Shown piece after piece: positions 34,281 through 42,766 of a stretch of DNA of 64,000 nt. Made by a program: the position numbers and the translations under genes. The DNA lies in assembly GCF_019024325.1 (NCBI RefSeq), contig NZ_JAFNJS010000002.1, forward strand, positions 372,118 through 436,117. Direction: 5' to 3'. Every line of letters starts with the position of its first letter. Within the stretch, counting starts at the first letter, position 1. This DNA is from Falsiroseomonas tokyonensis. GTDB taxonomy: Bacteria > Pseudomonadota > Alphaproteobacteria > Acetobacterales > Acetobacteraceae. The notes beneath the pieces were generated by a model. That model did not search any database. It was given only the letters and a program-made list of their open reading frames with translations, and had not been told where the DNA came from.

Positions 34281-35771
34281 TCAGCCGGGCGCGTTCCAGG
34301 TCAGCCCCGTCTCCTCCGCCGCGTCCCCGGCCTGGCTCGTCAGCGGCAATTCCAGCGTGCAGGCCAGGCCCGCGGGGCGCCAATCCATCAGGATCCGCCC
34401 GCCCAGCTGCCGCCGCACCGTGCCATCCAGCACCCTTGTGCCGAAGCCGGGCTGCTGCGGGGTGCCGGCCACCGGCGGCCCGCCGGTCTCGGTCCAGGCG
34501 AAGCGCAGCCGGCCCGCATCCAAGGTCCAGCGCACCCGCAGCCGGCCGGTCTCGACCGAAAGCGCGCCATGCTTCACGGCATTGGTCGCCAGTTCGTGCA
34601 CCAGCATGGCCAGCGGCTGGGCGGTGGCCGCGGGCAGCGCCACGGAAGGCCCTTCCAGCGTGGCGCGGCCCTGATGGCCGGGCGCCTCCCCGAGGAAGGG
34701 CAGCAATTCGCCGGTGAGCATGGCGAGCAGGTCGACCGCCGCCCAGCTTTCCTTGGCCAGCAGGTTATGCGCCCGGGCCAGCGCCGAGACGCGGCCCTGC
34801 AGGGTGCGGGAGAAGGTCTCCACATCCGGCGCCCGGGTCAGTCGCACCGCGGCCTGCACCACCGCCAGCAGGTTCTTGGCGCGGTGGTCCACCTCCCGCG
34901 CCAGCAGGGTCTGGCGTTCCTCCGCCTCCCGCCGCTCGGTGATGTCGAGCACGGAGCCGACATGGCCGAGATAGGCGCCGGCGGCATCCAGGCGGGGTTC
35001 GGCCGCGTCGATCGCGAAGCGCCAGCGGCCATCGGCCTGGCGCAGCCGGTATTCCACACGCAGCGGGGCGCGGTTGCGGACCGCTTCATCAAAGAGCAGT
35101 TCGGTTGCCTGGCGATCCTCGGGATGCACCGCCTCGAGCCACCCCGCGCCGAGACCCGTGGCCGGGGTCTGGCCGGTGAAGGCGTACCAGCTGCGATTCA
35201 GATGGGTGCAGCTGCCGTGCCGGTCCGTCACCCACATCATCGCCGGCGCCGCATCCAGCAGGGCGCGAAAGCGGCCCTCATTCTCCCGCAGGGCGCGTTC
35301 GGCCAGCACCTGGCGGGTGGTCTCGATGCAGGTGCAGAACAGGCCGGCGATGCGGCCCTGATCATCATGTGCCGGGCTGTAGGAGAAGGTGTACCAGCTG
35401 TCCTCCGGATAGCCGTGCCGGGTCAGCACCAGGTGCAGGTTTTCTCCCCAGGTCGATTCGCCCGCCAAAGCGCGCTGCACCATGGGCAGCAATTCGTCCC
35501 AGACCTCGGACCAGATCAGGCGGAAGGGGCGGCCCAGCGCCTCCGGATGGCGGTTGCCCAGCATGGGCGCATAGGCGGCGTTATAGAGGAAGATCAGCTC
35601 CTCGCCCCAGGCCAGGAACATGGGCTGGCGCGAATGCATCATCAGCCGGTAGATCGTGGCCAGTGCCGGCGGCCAGTCCCGCTGCGCGCCCAGCGAGGTC
35701 TGGGTCCAGTCGATTCCCGCCTTGCCCTCAGCCGGCACCCTGGCCGCACCCTCGCTCAAGCCTTCCGGCAT
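34281..35771 (-). CDS. HWE-family sensor histidine kinase with two PAS domains
   Basis: A 496-residue soluble sensor kinase. Two PAS domains lie near 45-160 and 165-285. The phosphoacceptor motif DHRAKN is at 295-300 (His296), as in HWE/HisKA_2 kinases, followed by an ATPase domain with ELATNAVKHGAL (N box) and GFGTRVLDG. HWE kinases in Alphaproteobacteria serve light, redox or general stress signalling. No membrane segments are present and no adjacent response regulator is found, so it is an orphan. ATG 35771 is chosen over an upstream in-frame start because it has a GAGG site and is where the homology begins. Confidence 0.88.
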   Translation of the reverse strand: MPEGLSEGAARVPAEGKAGIDWTQTSLGAQRDWPPALATIYRLMMHSRQPMFLAWGEELIFLYNAAYAPMLGNRHPEALGRPFRLIWSEVWDELLPMVQRALAGESTWGENLHLVLTRHGYPEDSWYTFSYSPAHDDQGRIAGLFCTCIETTRQVLAERALRENEGRFRALLDAAPAMMWVTDRHGSCTHLNRSWYAFTGQTPATGLGAGWLEAVHPEDRQATELLFDEAVRNRAPLRVEYRLRQADGRWRFAIDAAEPRLDAAGAYLGHVGSVLDITERREAEERQTLLAREVDHRAKNLLAVVQAAVRLTRAPDVETFSRTLQGRVSALARAHNLLAKESWAAVDLLAMLTGELLPFLGEAPGHQGRATLEGPSVALPAATAQPLAMLVHELATNAVKHGALSVETGRLRVRWTLDAGRLRFAWTETGGPPVAGTPQQPGFGTRVLDGTVRRQLGGRILMDWRPAGLACTLELPLTSQAGDAAEETGLTWNAPG

Positions 35772-35939
35772 TCTCGGCCTCGCAGCATCCGGCGGCCGAG
35801 GTTCGGCGCGCCGGCAGCCCCCAATGGTGGCGCGGTGAAAGCCCGGATCCGCCGGCCGCAGGGCGGTGCGGGCGCCGGGCAAGCCGGAACCGTAGCACAG
35901 GCGGCCCGGCGGCGCCGTGTCCATCAAGCTGAATTTTTT

Positions 35940-35965
35940 GACAGCTGCGCGGGGTTTCAGCTGTC
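35940..35965. other. inverted repeat at the M20 amidase stop
   Basis: GACAGCTG (35940-35947) and CAGCTGTC (35958-35965) form perfect 8-bp arms around a ten-base loop that includes the amidase stop codon. A run of six T precedes it on the forward strand, so it is not a classical terminator for the reverse-strand gene. It could be an operator or attenuator before the kinase gene. Confidence 0.35.
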
Positions 35966-37204
35966 GGCGAGCCGCCGCAGCACCCGCGCCAGCACGGCCG
36001 CCCCCTGCGCCACCTGGGCGGGCGATGAATACTCCGCCGGGTGGTGGCTGATGCCGCCGCGGCTGGGGATGAAGATCATGCCGGTGGGGCAGAGCGGCAC
36101 CAGGAACTGCGCATCATGGAAGGCGCCGGAGGGCATGCGCTTCGGCTTCAGGCCGAGCTCCCGCGACGCCGCCTCGATCGCGTCCTGCACCATCGGGTCG
36201 AAGCGGGCGGGCAAGGCGTGGAAGGTCTCCGTCACCGTCGCGCGGCACTTCGTCATCGCGGCCTCAACGGTGGCGGCCACCGCATCGCCCCGCGCGGTCA
36301 GCACCGCCGCATCCGGGTGGCGCAGGTCGATGCTGAAGCGCGCCAGGTCGGCGACCGTATTGGAGGAATTGGGAAAAACCTCCACCCGCCCCACGGTGAA
36401 GCGCAGCACATCCTCCGGATCCGCGGTCAGCGCGTTCAGCGCGGCGATGGCGCGGACCATGTCCTGCACCGCGTCCTGGCGCAGGGACAGCGGCGCGGTG
36501 CCGGCATGGTCGGTCTTGCCGGCGATCTCCACCACGAACCAGCGGCTGCCCTGGATGCCGGTGACCACGCCGATATCCAGCCCCTCCGCCTCCAGCAGCG
36601 GGCCCTGTTCGATATGCGGCTCGACATAGGCGAAGGGAGTGAAGCCGAGCGGGCGGCGGGGGATATCGGCCTCCGCCGCCAGCAGCCGGGCCAGCTCCTC
36701 GCCGAAGCGCATTCCGTCCCTGTCCTGCACCTCGTCCCAGGTCTCGGGCGGGCGAAATCCTGAAAAGGCCATGCTGCCCATGCAGCCGGGGGCGAAGCGG
36801 CCGCCTTCCTCATTGGTCCAGGCGACGATCTCGATGGACCGCTTCGTGGTCAGGCCCGCCTCGCGGATCGCCTGCACCGCCTCCAGCGCCGCCAGCACGC
36901 CCCAGATGCCGTCGAAGCGGCCGCCCTTGGGCTGGCTGTCCATGTGGCTGCCGGTGAGGATCGCGGGCAGGGAAGGGTCGGTGCCCTCATGCCGCAGGAA
37001 CAGGTTGCCCAGCGCATCGACGGAGGGCGCAAGGCCCAGCGGCAGCGCCCAGGACAGCAGCAGGCGGCGCGCCTGGTGGTCCAGGTCGGTCAGCGCCGCG
37101 CGGTTCACGCCATCGCCCGGGATGGCGCCGAGCCGCGCCATCTGCATCAGGCGGTCCCAGTGCCGCTGCTCGCTGACCTGCATCCCGACCGGCTCCTGCG
37201 TCAT
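35957..37204 (-). CDS. M20-family amidase/hydantoinase (N-carbamoylase or allantoate amidohydrolase type)
   Basis: A 415-residue zinc-dependent amidohydrolase of the M20 family, in the N-carbamoyl-L-amino acid hydrolase / allantoate amidohydrolase / ureidoglycolate group. Zinc ligands are visible in GSHMDSQPKGGRFDG, in WTNEEGGRF, in PHIEQGP, and near the C-terminus in GISHHPAEYS; the dimer-interface GKTDHAGT is present. It hydrolyses the ureido or amide bond of a small molecule. The start overlaps the GNAT stop by four bases. A second, distant paralogue is at 51352-52551. Confidence 0.88.
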   Translation of the reverse strand: MTQEPVGMQVSEQRHWDRLMQMARLGAIPGDGVNRAALTDLDHQARRLLLSWALPLGLAPSVDALGNLFLRHEGTDPSLPAILTGSHMDSQPKGGRFDGIWGVLAALEAVQAIREAGLTTKRSIEIVAWTNEEGGRFAPGCMGSMAFSGFRPPETWDEVQDRDGMRFGEELARLLAAEADIPRRPLGFTPFAYVEPHIEQGPLLEAEGLDIGVVTGIQGSRWFVVEIAGKTDHAGTAPLSLRQDAVQDMVRAIAALNALTADPEDVLRFTVGRVEVFPNSSNTVADLARFSIDLRHPDAAVLTARGDAVAATVEAAMTKCRATVTETFHALPARFDPMVQDAIEAASRELGLKPKRMPSGAFHDAQFLVPLCPTGMIFIPSRGGISHHPAEYSSPAQVAQGAAVLARVLRRLADS

Positions 37205-37779
37205 GCCTGCGGAGTATCAGGCGGCAGGTCGATGCGGAAGCGGAGGCCTTCGTCGCCGCCATGCTCGGGCGACTTGCGGAAGCGTTCGACCAGCCGGCCG
37301 CCGCAGGCCAGGATGACGCGCTGGGAGGCGAGGTTGCCGGGGTCCGTCGTCAGCTCCACCCAGGGCAGGCCGCGCGCCGCGGCCTCCGGCAGCAGCCGGG
37401 CGAGGGCCTGGCGCGCGAGGCCCTGCCCCTGGCGGGACGGGACGATGTTGTAGCCGACATGGCCCAGCACATAGGGCGGCAGCGCCGCCGAGCCGGGCTG
37501 CCAGCGTAGCCCGATCACCCCGCAGAAGCCGTCCTGCCAGATCCAGAAGGTCACGCCGGGCAGGCGTGGCTTCAGCGTGCCATCCGGCTGCCGCACCGGG
37601 TCGCCCGCGCCCTCGGGGTCGTGCAGGCTGGCGAGGAAGGCGTCCGCATCTGCCTCGATCGCCGCCAGATGCTCCGCCGCCAGCGCCTCGGCGCGCACCG
37701 TCGAGGGCTTCCAGCCGGCCCGCAGCGCCGCGACGTAGGACGGAAGGTCCCGCCGCGCGGGGATGCGCAGTTCCACCAT
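37201..37779 (-). CDS. GNAT-family acetyltransferase
   Basis: A 192-residue GNAT acetyltransferase. The acetyl-CoA-binding motif is VPSRQGQGLARQAL, and GHVGYNIVP before it is the usual beta-4 strand. A GGAGG site lies seven bases before the chosen ATG 37779. It is coupled to the M20 amidase by a four-base overlap, so the acetylated compound may be a product of that amidase, such as an amino acid (inference). Confidence 0.85.
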   Translation of the reverse strand: MVELRIPARRDLPSYVAALRAGWKPSTVRAEALAAEHLAAIEADADAFLASLHDPEGAGDPVRQPDGTLKPRLPGVTFWIWQDGFCGVIGLRWQPGSAALPPYVLGHVGYNIVPSRQGQGLARQALARLLPEAAARGLPWVELTTDPGNLASQRVILACGGRLVERFRKSPEHGGDEGLRFRIDLPPDTPQA

Positions 37780-37931
37780 GATCCCGCCTCCGATCGCGGC
37801 AGCATGGCCGGATGATTGACCAAGCCGCCAGCAGCGATGACGCATGGCTGCTCCGACGGACGCGAAAAGGGGGCTGACGCGGCGCGCGGCTGACCTGACA
37901 CTGCGGGAAGACAATCTGGGATGCCGCCGCC

Positions 37932-38903
37932 ATGCGACGCCGCCACCTGCTTGCCAGCCTGCCGCTGCTCGCCACCCCCGCCCTTCTGCACGCGCAAACC
38001 CCCTGGCCGGAGCGGCCGGTGCGCATCCTGGTGCCCTTCGCGCCGGGCGGAAATACGGATGGCCTGGCGCGGCTGACGGCGGAGATGCTGCAGGCCGAGA
38101 TCCCCGGCGGCAGCTTCGTCGTGGAGAACCGCACCGGTGCCGGCGGGCTGATCGCGGCGGAGGCGATGGTGCGCGCGCCTGCCGATGGCCACACGCTGAT
38201 GATGGTGGCGGTCGCGGTCCTCGCCGTGGCGCCGGCCGCCATGTCCCAGCCGCCGCGCTTCGATCCGGTGGCGGATGTGACGCCGATCGTGAACCTCGGC
38301 ACCAATCCCTTCGTGCTGATGGCGCATCGCAGCGTCGAAGCCTCGGACCTGCCGGGGCTGATCGCCTGGATGCGGGCGCGGTCGGGCAACTTCCCCTATG
38401 CCTCCGGCGGCGTCGGCAGTTTTCAGCATTTGTCCATGGCGCTTTTGCTGCAGCGCCTCGGCATCCAGGCGGAACACGTGCCTTACCGTGGCGGCGCGCC
38501 GGCGCTGGCCGATCTCATCGCCGGGAACGCCCCGGTGATGTTCGCCAATCTGTCGGAGGCGGTGCCGCATGCGCAGAACCCGGCGGTGAAGCTCTACGGC
38601 GTCTCCAGCACGACCCGCGCCGCGGCACTGCCCGAGGTGCCGGCGATCGCCGAGGTGGTGCCGGATTTCGAGACCATCACCTGGAACGGGCTGATGGGGC
38701 CGAAGGGCCTGCCGCCGGCGCTTGTGGCGCGCATCCACGGCATCGTCGCCGCCGCCCTGCAGCGCCCGGCGGTGCAGGCGCGCATGGCGCAGATTGGCGC
38801 CGACCCGCTGGGCGAGGGGCCGGCGCCCTTCGCCGCCCGACTGCGCGCCGATGTGGCGCGCTGGGGCGATGTGGTGCGGAGCGCCGGGATCCGCCTGCAG
38901 TAG
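37932..38903 (+). CDS. Bug-family (TTT) periplasmic solute-binding protein
   Basis: A 323-residue receptor with signal peptide MRRRHLLASLPLLATPALLH and the family opening WPERPVRILVPFAPGGNTDGLA, plus the VPYRGGAPALADLIAG ligand loop. As with the other three receptors in the window, no tctAB genes are adjacent. It is divergent from the GNAT-amidase pair, with 152 bases between, and may be the uptake receptor for the amidase substrate; that is inference from position. Two hairpins follow the stop. Confidence 0.92.
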   Translation: MRRRHLLASLPLLATPALLHAQTPWPERPVRILVPFAPGGNTDGLARLTAEMLQAEIPGGSFVVENRTGAGGLIAAEAMVRAPADGHTLMMVAVAVLAVAPAAMSQPPRFDPVADVTPIVNLGTNPFVLMAHRSVEASDLPGLIAWMRARSGNFPYASGGVGSFQHLSMALLLQRLGIQAEHVPYRGGAPALADLIAGNAPVMFANLSEAVPHAQNPAVKLYGVSSTTRAAALPEVPAIAEVVPDFETITWNGLMGPKGLPPALVARIHGIVAAALQRPAVQARMAQIGADPLGEGPAPFAARLRADVARWGDVVRSAGIRLQ

Positions 38904-38946
38904 GTCCGCTTAGCGCGCGGACGCTGGAGCGCGCGCTCAGCGCGCG
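38904..38946. terminator. paired hairpins between convergent genes
   Basis: GTCCGC (38904-38909) pairs with GCGGAC (38917-38922) around a 7-base loop. CGCGCGCT (38930-38937) and AGCGCGCG (38939-38946) make a second GC-only hairpin that includes the stop of the opposing gene. No U-run follows either, so termination is likely but not certain. Confidence 0.45.
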
Positions 38947-40646
38947 ACGGCGCCGAGGCCCAGCCGCCGCGCCGTCTCCGCCGGCCCGGCGCCGGAGATC
39001 TCCGACATCTCCTGCAGGCTGATCGGCTGCGGCGGGCGGAGCGTGAATTCCAGCTCCCGCGGCTGGCGGATGAAGCTGGCCAGCGCCTGGCGCACCGGCA
39101 GGAAGGGGTCGGCCTGCGGTGCCGGGGCAGCGGCGGCCGGAGCGCCCTTGCGGGCCGGGGCGGGCGCGGTGCCGGGGCGGGCGGGCGGGGCCTCGCCCGG
39201 CACCGGCATGGCCAGCGCCATCTGCGCCAGCTGTTCCCGCAGCCGGTCCTCCGGCACCCGCTGGTTGCGCGCCTGCTGGGCGATCAGCCGGCCGACCAGG
39301 CCGTGGTCGCGCAGCGTCAGGGTCAGGCCATGCAGCCGCGCCTGCATGAACTGCGCCATATAGGCCTCCGACTCCGTCGGTTCGCCCGGCTGCGGCAGGG
39401 GCACGCCGGTGAGATTTGCGCTCAGCCCCAGCGTCGCCGCCTGGTCCCAGGTCAGGGTGAAGGGATCGACCTCCATCATCCCGCCCTCGCGCCGCCCGGT
39501 GGCGCGCAAGGCGGATCCGCCGGTGATCTCGCGATAGCCGAGCCCCTCCAGCCAGCCGGCGCTGCCGGCCGGCGGCACGATGCGCAGGCCCTGCAGATCC
39601 ATGCTGGTCATGGCCAGGCCGCCGGGATCCATGCTGGCCTCCAGCGCGGTGCGGCCCAGTGCGAAGACCGGCTGGCCGCCGGCCTCTGCCGACAGGCCTT
39701 CCACCACGATGCGCTGCGGCGTGCCCGGCACCGGGTCCGGCACCTGCTTCTCCTCCATCACCGCGGCGACGCTGGTGGCCATGTCGATGCCCTGCAGGGC
39801 GACACGGCCCATGCGCAGATTGCCCGGGCCCATGGCGCCGAAGGGGGCCGCCACCTGCACGCCTTCCAGCGCCGCATCGGTCAGCCGCCCGGGCACCCAG
39901 TCGCGCAGCGCAAAGCGGCCGATGGTGACGTCAACCTGCTTGTCCGGGTCGCGCAGCCGGGCGCCTTCCAGCGTCATCGACTGGACCGAGAACTGGCGGA
40001 CATCCGGCATGCTGCCATCGAGCGGTGGCAGGACCATGGATTGCACCGCGGCGCGGCCCAGGCTGAAGGCGTTGGCCGCCTTGCCGCCGCCCTGGAAATC
40101 CAGCCCTTCCACCGTGGCGGCGCCCAGCACGCCCGGCCCATAGCCCTGGGCGGTGGCGCGGGCGAGCGTCAGGCTGCCCTCGCTGCTGGTGCCGCGCAGC
40201 GCCTCCAGCTCCAGGGTGCCGAGCTCGAAGGTGGCGGGGTCGAGGCGCGCGCCCTCCGCCGGCAGGGACATGCCGCCGAGCACCAGGCGGGCGGCCTCGA
40301 ACCGGTCCTCGCTGGCCCCGATATTGGTCACCAGCAGCACGCTCCGCGCCTCCGCCCGGCCGAGGCGGGTGGCGGTGACGTCCTGCACCACCAGCTCCGT
40401 CACCGCGATGCGCTCCCGCGGGGCGGTGATGGTCAGGTCACCGAGGCGCGCTCGGCCGGTGACCGGGTCCACCTCCCGGCTGCCGACGGCCAGCCGGGCC
40501 TCGGGGCCGAAGGCGGCGCGCAGGCGTTCCAGCGCGGCATCCAGCTGACGCTCCGCCTCCGCCTGGGCCAGCGCGCCCGCCCCGGCAAGGGCCAGGGCGC
40601 CGGTGAAGACGCCGGTCAGGATGAACATGGCAGGGCGACGGCGCAT
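38937..40646 (-). CDS. exported repeat-rich protein of unknown function
   Basis: A 569-residue protein I do not recognise. A signal peptide or anchor spans about 5-28 (MFILTGVFTGALALAGAGALA). The body is built from loosely repeated beta-type units with recurring phrases such as VEGLDFQGG, LEGARLRD, LEGVQVAA, LQGIDMAT, VEGLSAEAG and LQGLRIVP, which suggests a long beta structure similar to AsmA-like or lipid-transport proteins, though this is only inference. A proline/alanine linker lies near 480-510, followed by a charged C-terminal region. The start at 40646 has a GGGAG site. It stands alone. Confidence 0.7.
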   Translation of the reverse strand: MRRRPAMFILTGVFTGALALAGAGALAQAEAERQLDAALERLRAAFGPEARLAVGSREVDPVTGRARLGDLTITAPRERIAVTELVVQDVTATRLGRAEARSVLLVTNIGASEDRFEAARLVLGGMSLPAEGARLDPATFELGTLELEALRGTSSEGSLTLARATAQGYGPGVLGAATVEGLDFQGGGKAANAFSLGRAAVQSMVLPPLDGSMPDVRQFSVQSMTLEGARLRDPDKQVDVTIGRFALRDWVPGRLTDAALEGVQVAAPFGAMGPGNLRMGRVALQGIDMATSVAAVMEEKQVPDPVPGTPQRIVVEGLSAEAGGQPVFALGRTALEASMDPGGLAMTSMDLQGLRIVPPAGSAGWLEGLGYREITGGSALRATGRREGGMMEVDPFTLTWDQAATLGLSANLTGVPLPQPGEPTESEAYMAQFMQARLHGLTLTLRDHGLVGRLIAQQARNQRVPEDRLREQLAQMALAMPVPGEAPPARPGTAPAPARKGAPAAAAPAPQADPFLPVRQALASFIRQPRELEFTLRPPQPISLQEMSEISGAGPAETARRLGLGAVAR

Positions 40647-40763
40647 GGCGGGCTCCCGGATTGTTGGCGCCCAACCTATGCGGGAAGCCGCCGCCGCGTC
40701 CAATGCCGCGCGCTGCTCAGGATTGCGTGTTGTTTCAGGCGCCCGGTTTGTTTCAGGGCCAGG

Positions 40764-41957
40764 TCAGGCGATGGCGGCGGCGGCGCGGACGCCCTCGATC
40801 ATGCTGGTCTTCAGCAGATGCGCCCGCGCCTTGGCCGGATCGGCGGCGATGCCCTGCAGCTCGGCCAGCCGCGCGCTGCGGGCGGCGGGGTCCTTCTCCT
40901 CCAGCGTCTTCTTGTTGGCGATGGTCATGGCCTGCAGGAAGGCCTCCGCCACATGGCGGCGCTGGCGGTCGTAGCGGTCCAGCAGGTCGTCCGGACCGCC
41001 GGCCAGCACGGCGGAGATGCGTTCGGCGGCCAGGATCGCGTCATGCACGCCAAAATTCATGCCCATGCCGCCGAGCGGATTGTTCACATGGGCGGCGTCG
41101 CCGGCCAGCAGCACGCGGCCGAGCCGGAACCGGGCCGCGACGCGCTGGTGCACGGCATAGAGATTGGTGTGCACCACCTCATAGCCCGCCGCGTCCGGGA
41201 TCAGCGCGGCCAAGCGTTGGGCGGCCGCGGCGCGGTCCAGCAGTTCGGCCTCGGGCGCCGCCGGGTCGGTCGGGAAGACGATGCGCCAGAGGCCGGGCGG
41301 GGCCTTGCCCGGCACCTTGAAAAGCGCACACCAGGTGACGGGGTCCGAGACATAGGTGGAGATGGCATAGCCCTTCGCCGCCATGTCGCGCGGCGTGGTC
41401 ACCACCAGGAAGCGCTCGGGATAGGTGAAACCCTCGAAGCCGATGCCCTGGCTCTTGCGCACCACGCTGCGGCCACCATCGGCGCCGAGCACATAGGCGG
41501 CGCGGTGCGTGGTGCCGTCCTCGGTCGTCACCGTGACGCCATCCGCATCCTGCGCCACGCCGGTGACAGTGACGCCCCATTGCACCGCGGCATGGCTGTG
41601 CCGCGCCAAGTGGTCGAGCAGGATGCGGCACAGCTTGTGCTGCTCGCATTGCAGCCGGAAGGGGAAGGGTGTGACATCGGCCAGGATGCCGAGGTCGAAT
41701 TCCGCGACCACGCCTTCCTCCCGCCCCCGGAACTGCCAGACCGGCGCGCGGATGCCCTGCGCCAGCAGGTCCGCGGTGACACCGGACTCGTCAAACATCT
41801 CCATGGTCGGCGGGTGGATGGTGGCCGCGCGGGGGTCCTCGAAGGGCTCCGTATGACGTTCCAGCACGCGCACGGACACGCCGGCGCGGGCCAGCATCAG
41901 CGCGGCGCTCAGCCCGGCCGGGCCGGCGCCCGCGATCAGGACCTGCGGATCGGCCAT
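40764..41957 (-). CDS. FAD-dependent aromatic-ring monooxygenase
   Basis: A 397-residue group A flavoprotein monooxygenase of the p-hydroxybenzoate hydroxylase fold. The Rossmann motif is IAGAGPAGLSAA near 8-19, the DG motif is VLGADGGRSVVR, and the second FAD motif is LLAGDAAHVNNPLGGMGMN. Such enzymes hydroxylate aromatic or heteroaromatic acids using NAD(P)H and O2. It starts four bases after the maleate-isomerase-like gene on the same strand, which fits an aromatic or N-heterocycle degradation pair. The ATG 41957 was chosen where the Rossmann motif begins. Confidence 0.9.
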   Translation of the reverse strand: MADPQVLIAGAGPAGLSAALMLARAGVSVRVLERHTEPFEDPRAATIHPPTMEMFDESGVTADLLAQGIRAPVWQFRGREEGVVAEFDLGILADVTPFPFRLQCEQHKLCRILLDHLARHSHAAVQWGVTVTGVAQDADGVTVTTEDGTTHRAAYVLGADGGRSVVRKSQGIGFEGFTYPERFLVVTTPRDMAAKGYAISTYVSDPVTWCALFKVPGKAPPGLWRIVFPTDPAAPEAELLDRAAAAQRLAALIPDAAGYEVVHTNLYAVHQRVAARFRLGRVLLAGDAAHVNNPLGGMGMNFGVHDAILAAERISAVLAGGPDDLLDRYDRQRRHVAEAFLQAMTIANKKTLEEKDPAARSARLAELQGIAADPAKARAHLLKTSMIEGVRAAAAIA

Positions 41958-41961
41958 GCGC

Positions 41962-42705
41962 TCAGTGCTCCGCCAGGATGCGGCCATGGCCCTCGATGCG
42001 GTCGGCGATGCCGCTGGTGCGCAAGGCGTGCCAGGCGAGAACGGCATTGATCGCCAGCACCGGCTTGCCGAGCCAGCGCTCGCCCTCCGCCGCCACATCG
42101 ACGCCCACCAGGTTGGTGCCGACCTGCACCAGCGCCTCCACATCCGGCCCGTCCAGCCCGGTCAGGCTGGCGCGGATCTCGGCCGGCTGCACCTGGGCGA
42201 TTTCGCGTGGGGAGGGGCATTTCAGGCCTTTGAGCCGCACCACCTCGAACCCTGCCTCGGCGAACCAGGCCTGCACCATGGCGTCCCCACGCGGCTGGTG
42301 CGGCGTCAGCACGGCGATCTTCTTCGCACCGAAGGCGCGCAGCGCCTCGGCCGTCGCAAAACTGCCCATGGTGACGCCGACGCCGGCCTTGGCCTCCAGC
42401 TCCGCATTCAGCTTCCGCGAGGCTTCGAGCCCGCCCCAGAAAGCTTCCAGCGCCACGCCCATCACCAGGTGTTCCGGCCCGCAGGTCATCACCTGCTCGA
42501 TCGCAGCACCCAGCCCGTCCCGCATCGCCTGGACGTGCTCGAGAAAGGCCTGCTCGCTGGTCAGCGGCCGTTCCTTGATGGAGACGCGGGCCAGGTGGAA
42601 GGTCACGCCGGGCGGGCGCAGCGCGTCCACTTCCGGCTGCACGATCGTATTGGTGGAGGGCACCACGAAGCCGATCCGCTTCCGCCAGCCCAATGCGTCC
42701 GCCAT
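41962..42705 (-). CDS. Asp/Glu racemase superfamily protein, maleate isomerase-like
   Basis: A 247-residue protein of the maleate cis-trans isomerase / arylmalonate decarboxylase group. The opening RKRIGFVVPSTNTIVQPE is typical. Maleate isomerases use two cysteines; at the aligned positions here I see Val84 (in VMGVALEAF) and Gly196 (in VQVGTNLVG), so both appear replaced. Two other cysteines, Cys75 and Cys163, exist nearby. It may have a different mechanism or be a decarboxylase/hydrolase relative. The start is ATG 42705 with GGGAG eight bases upstream. It is coupled to the flavin monooxygenase. Confidence 0.8.
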   Translation of the reverse strand: MADALGWRKRIGFVVPSTNTIVQPEVDALRPPGVTFHLARVSIKERPLTSEQAFLEHVQAMRDGLGAAIEQVMTCGPEHLVMGVALEAFWGGLEASRKLNAELEAKAGVGVTMGSFATAEALRAFGAKKIAVLTPHQPRGDAMVQAWFAEAGFEVVRLKGLKCPSPREIAQVQPAEIRASLTGLDGPDVEALVQVGTNLVGVDVAAEGERWLGKPVLAINAVLAWHALRTSGIADRIEGHGRILAEH

Positions 42706-42766
42706 GCCCGAAACTCCCAATTGTCCGGACAGGTTAGGCGCGGTCGCGGCGCGGGAAAAGCCGGGG

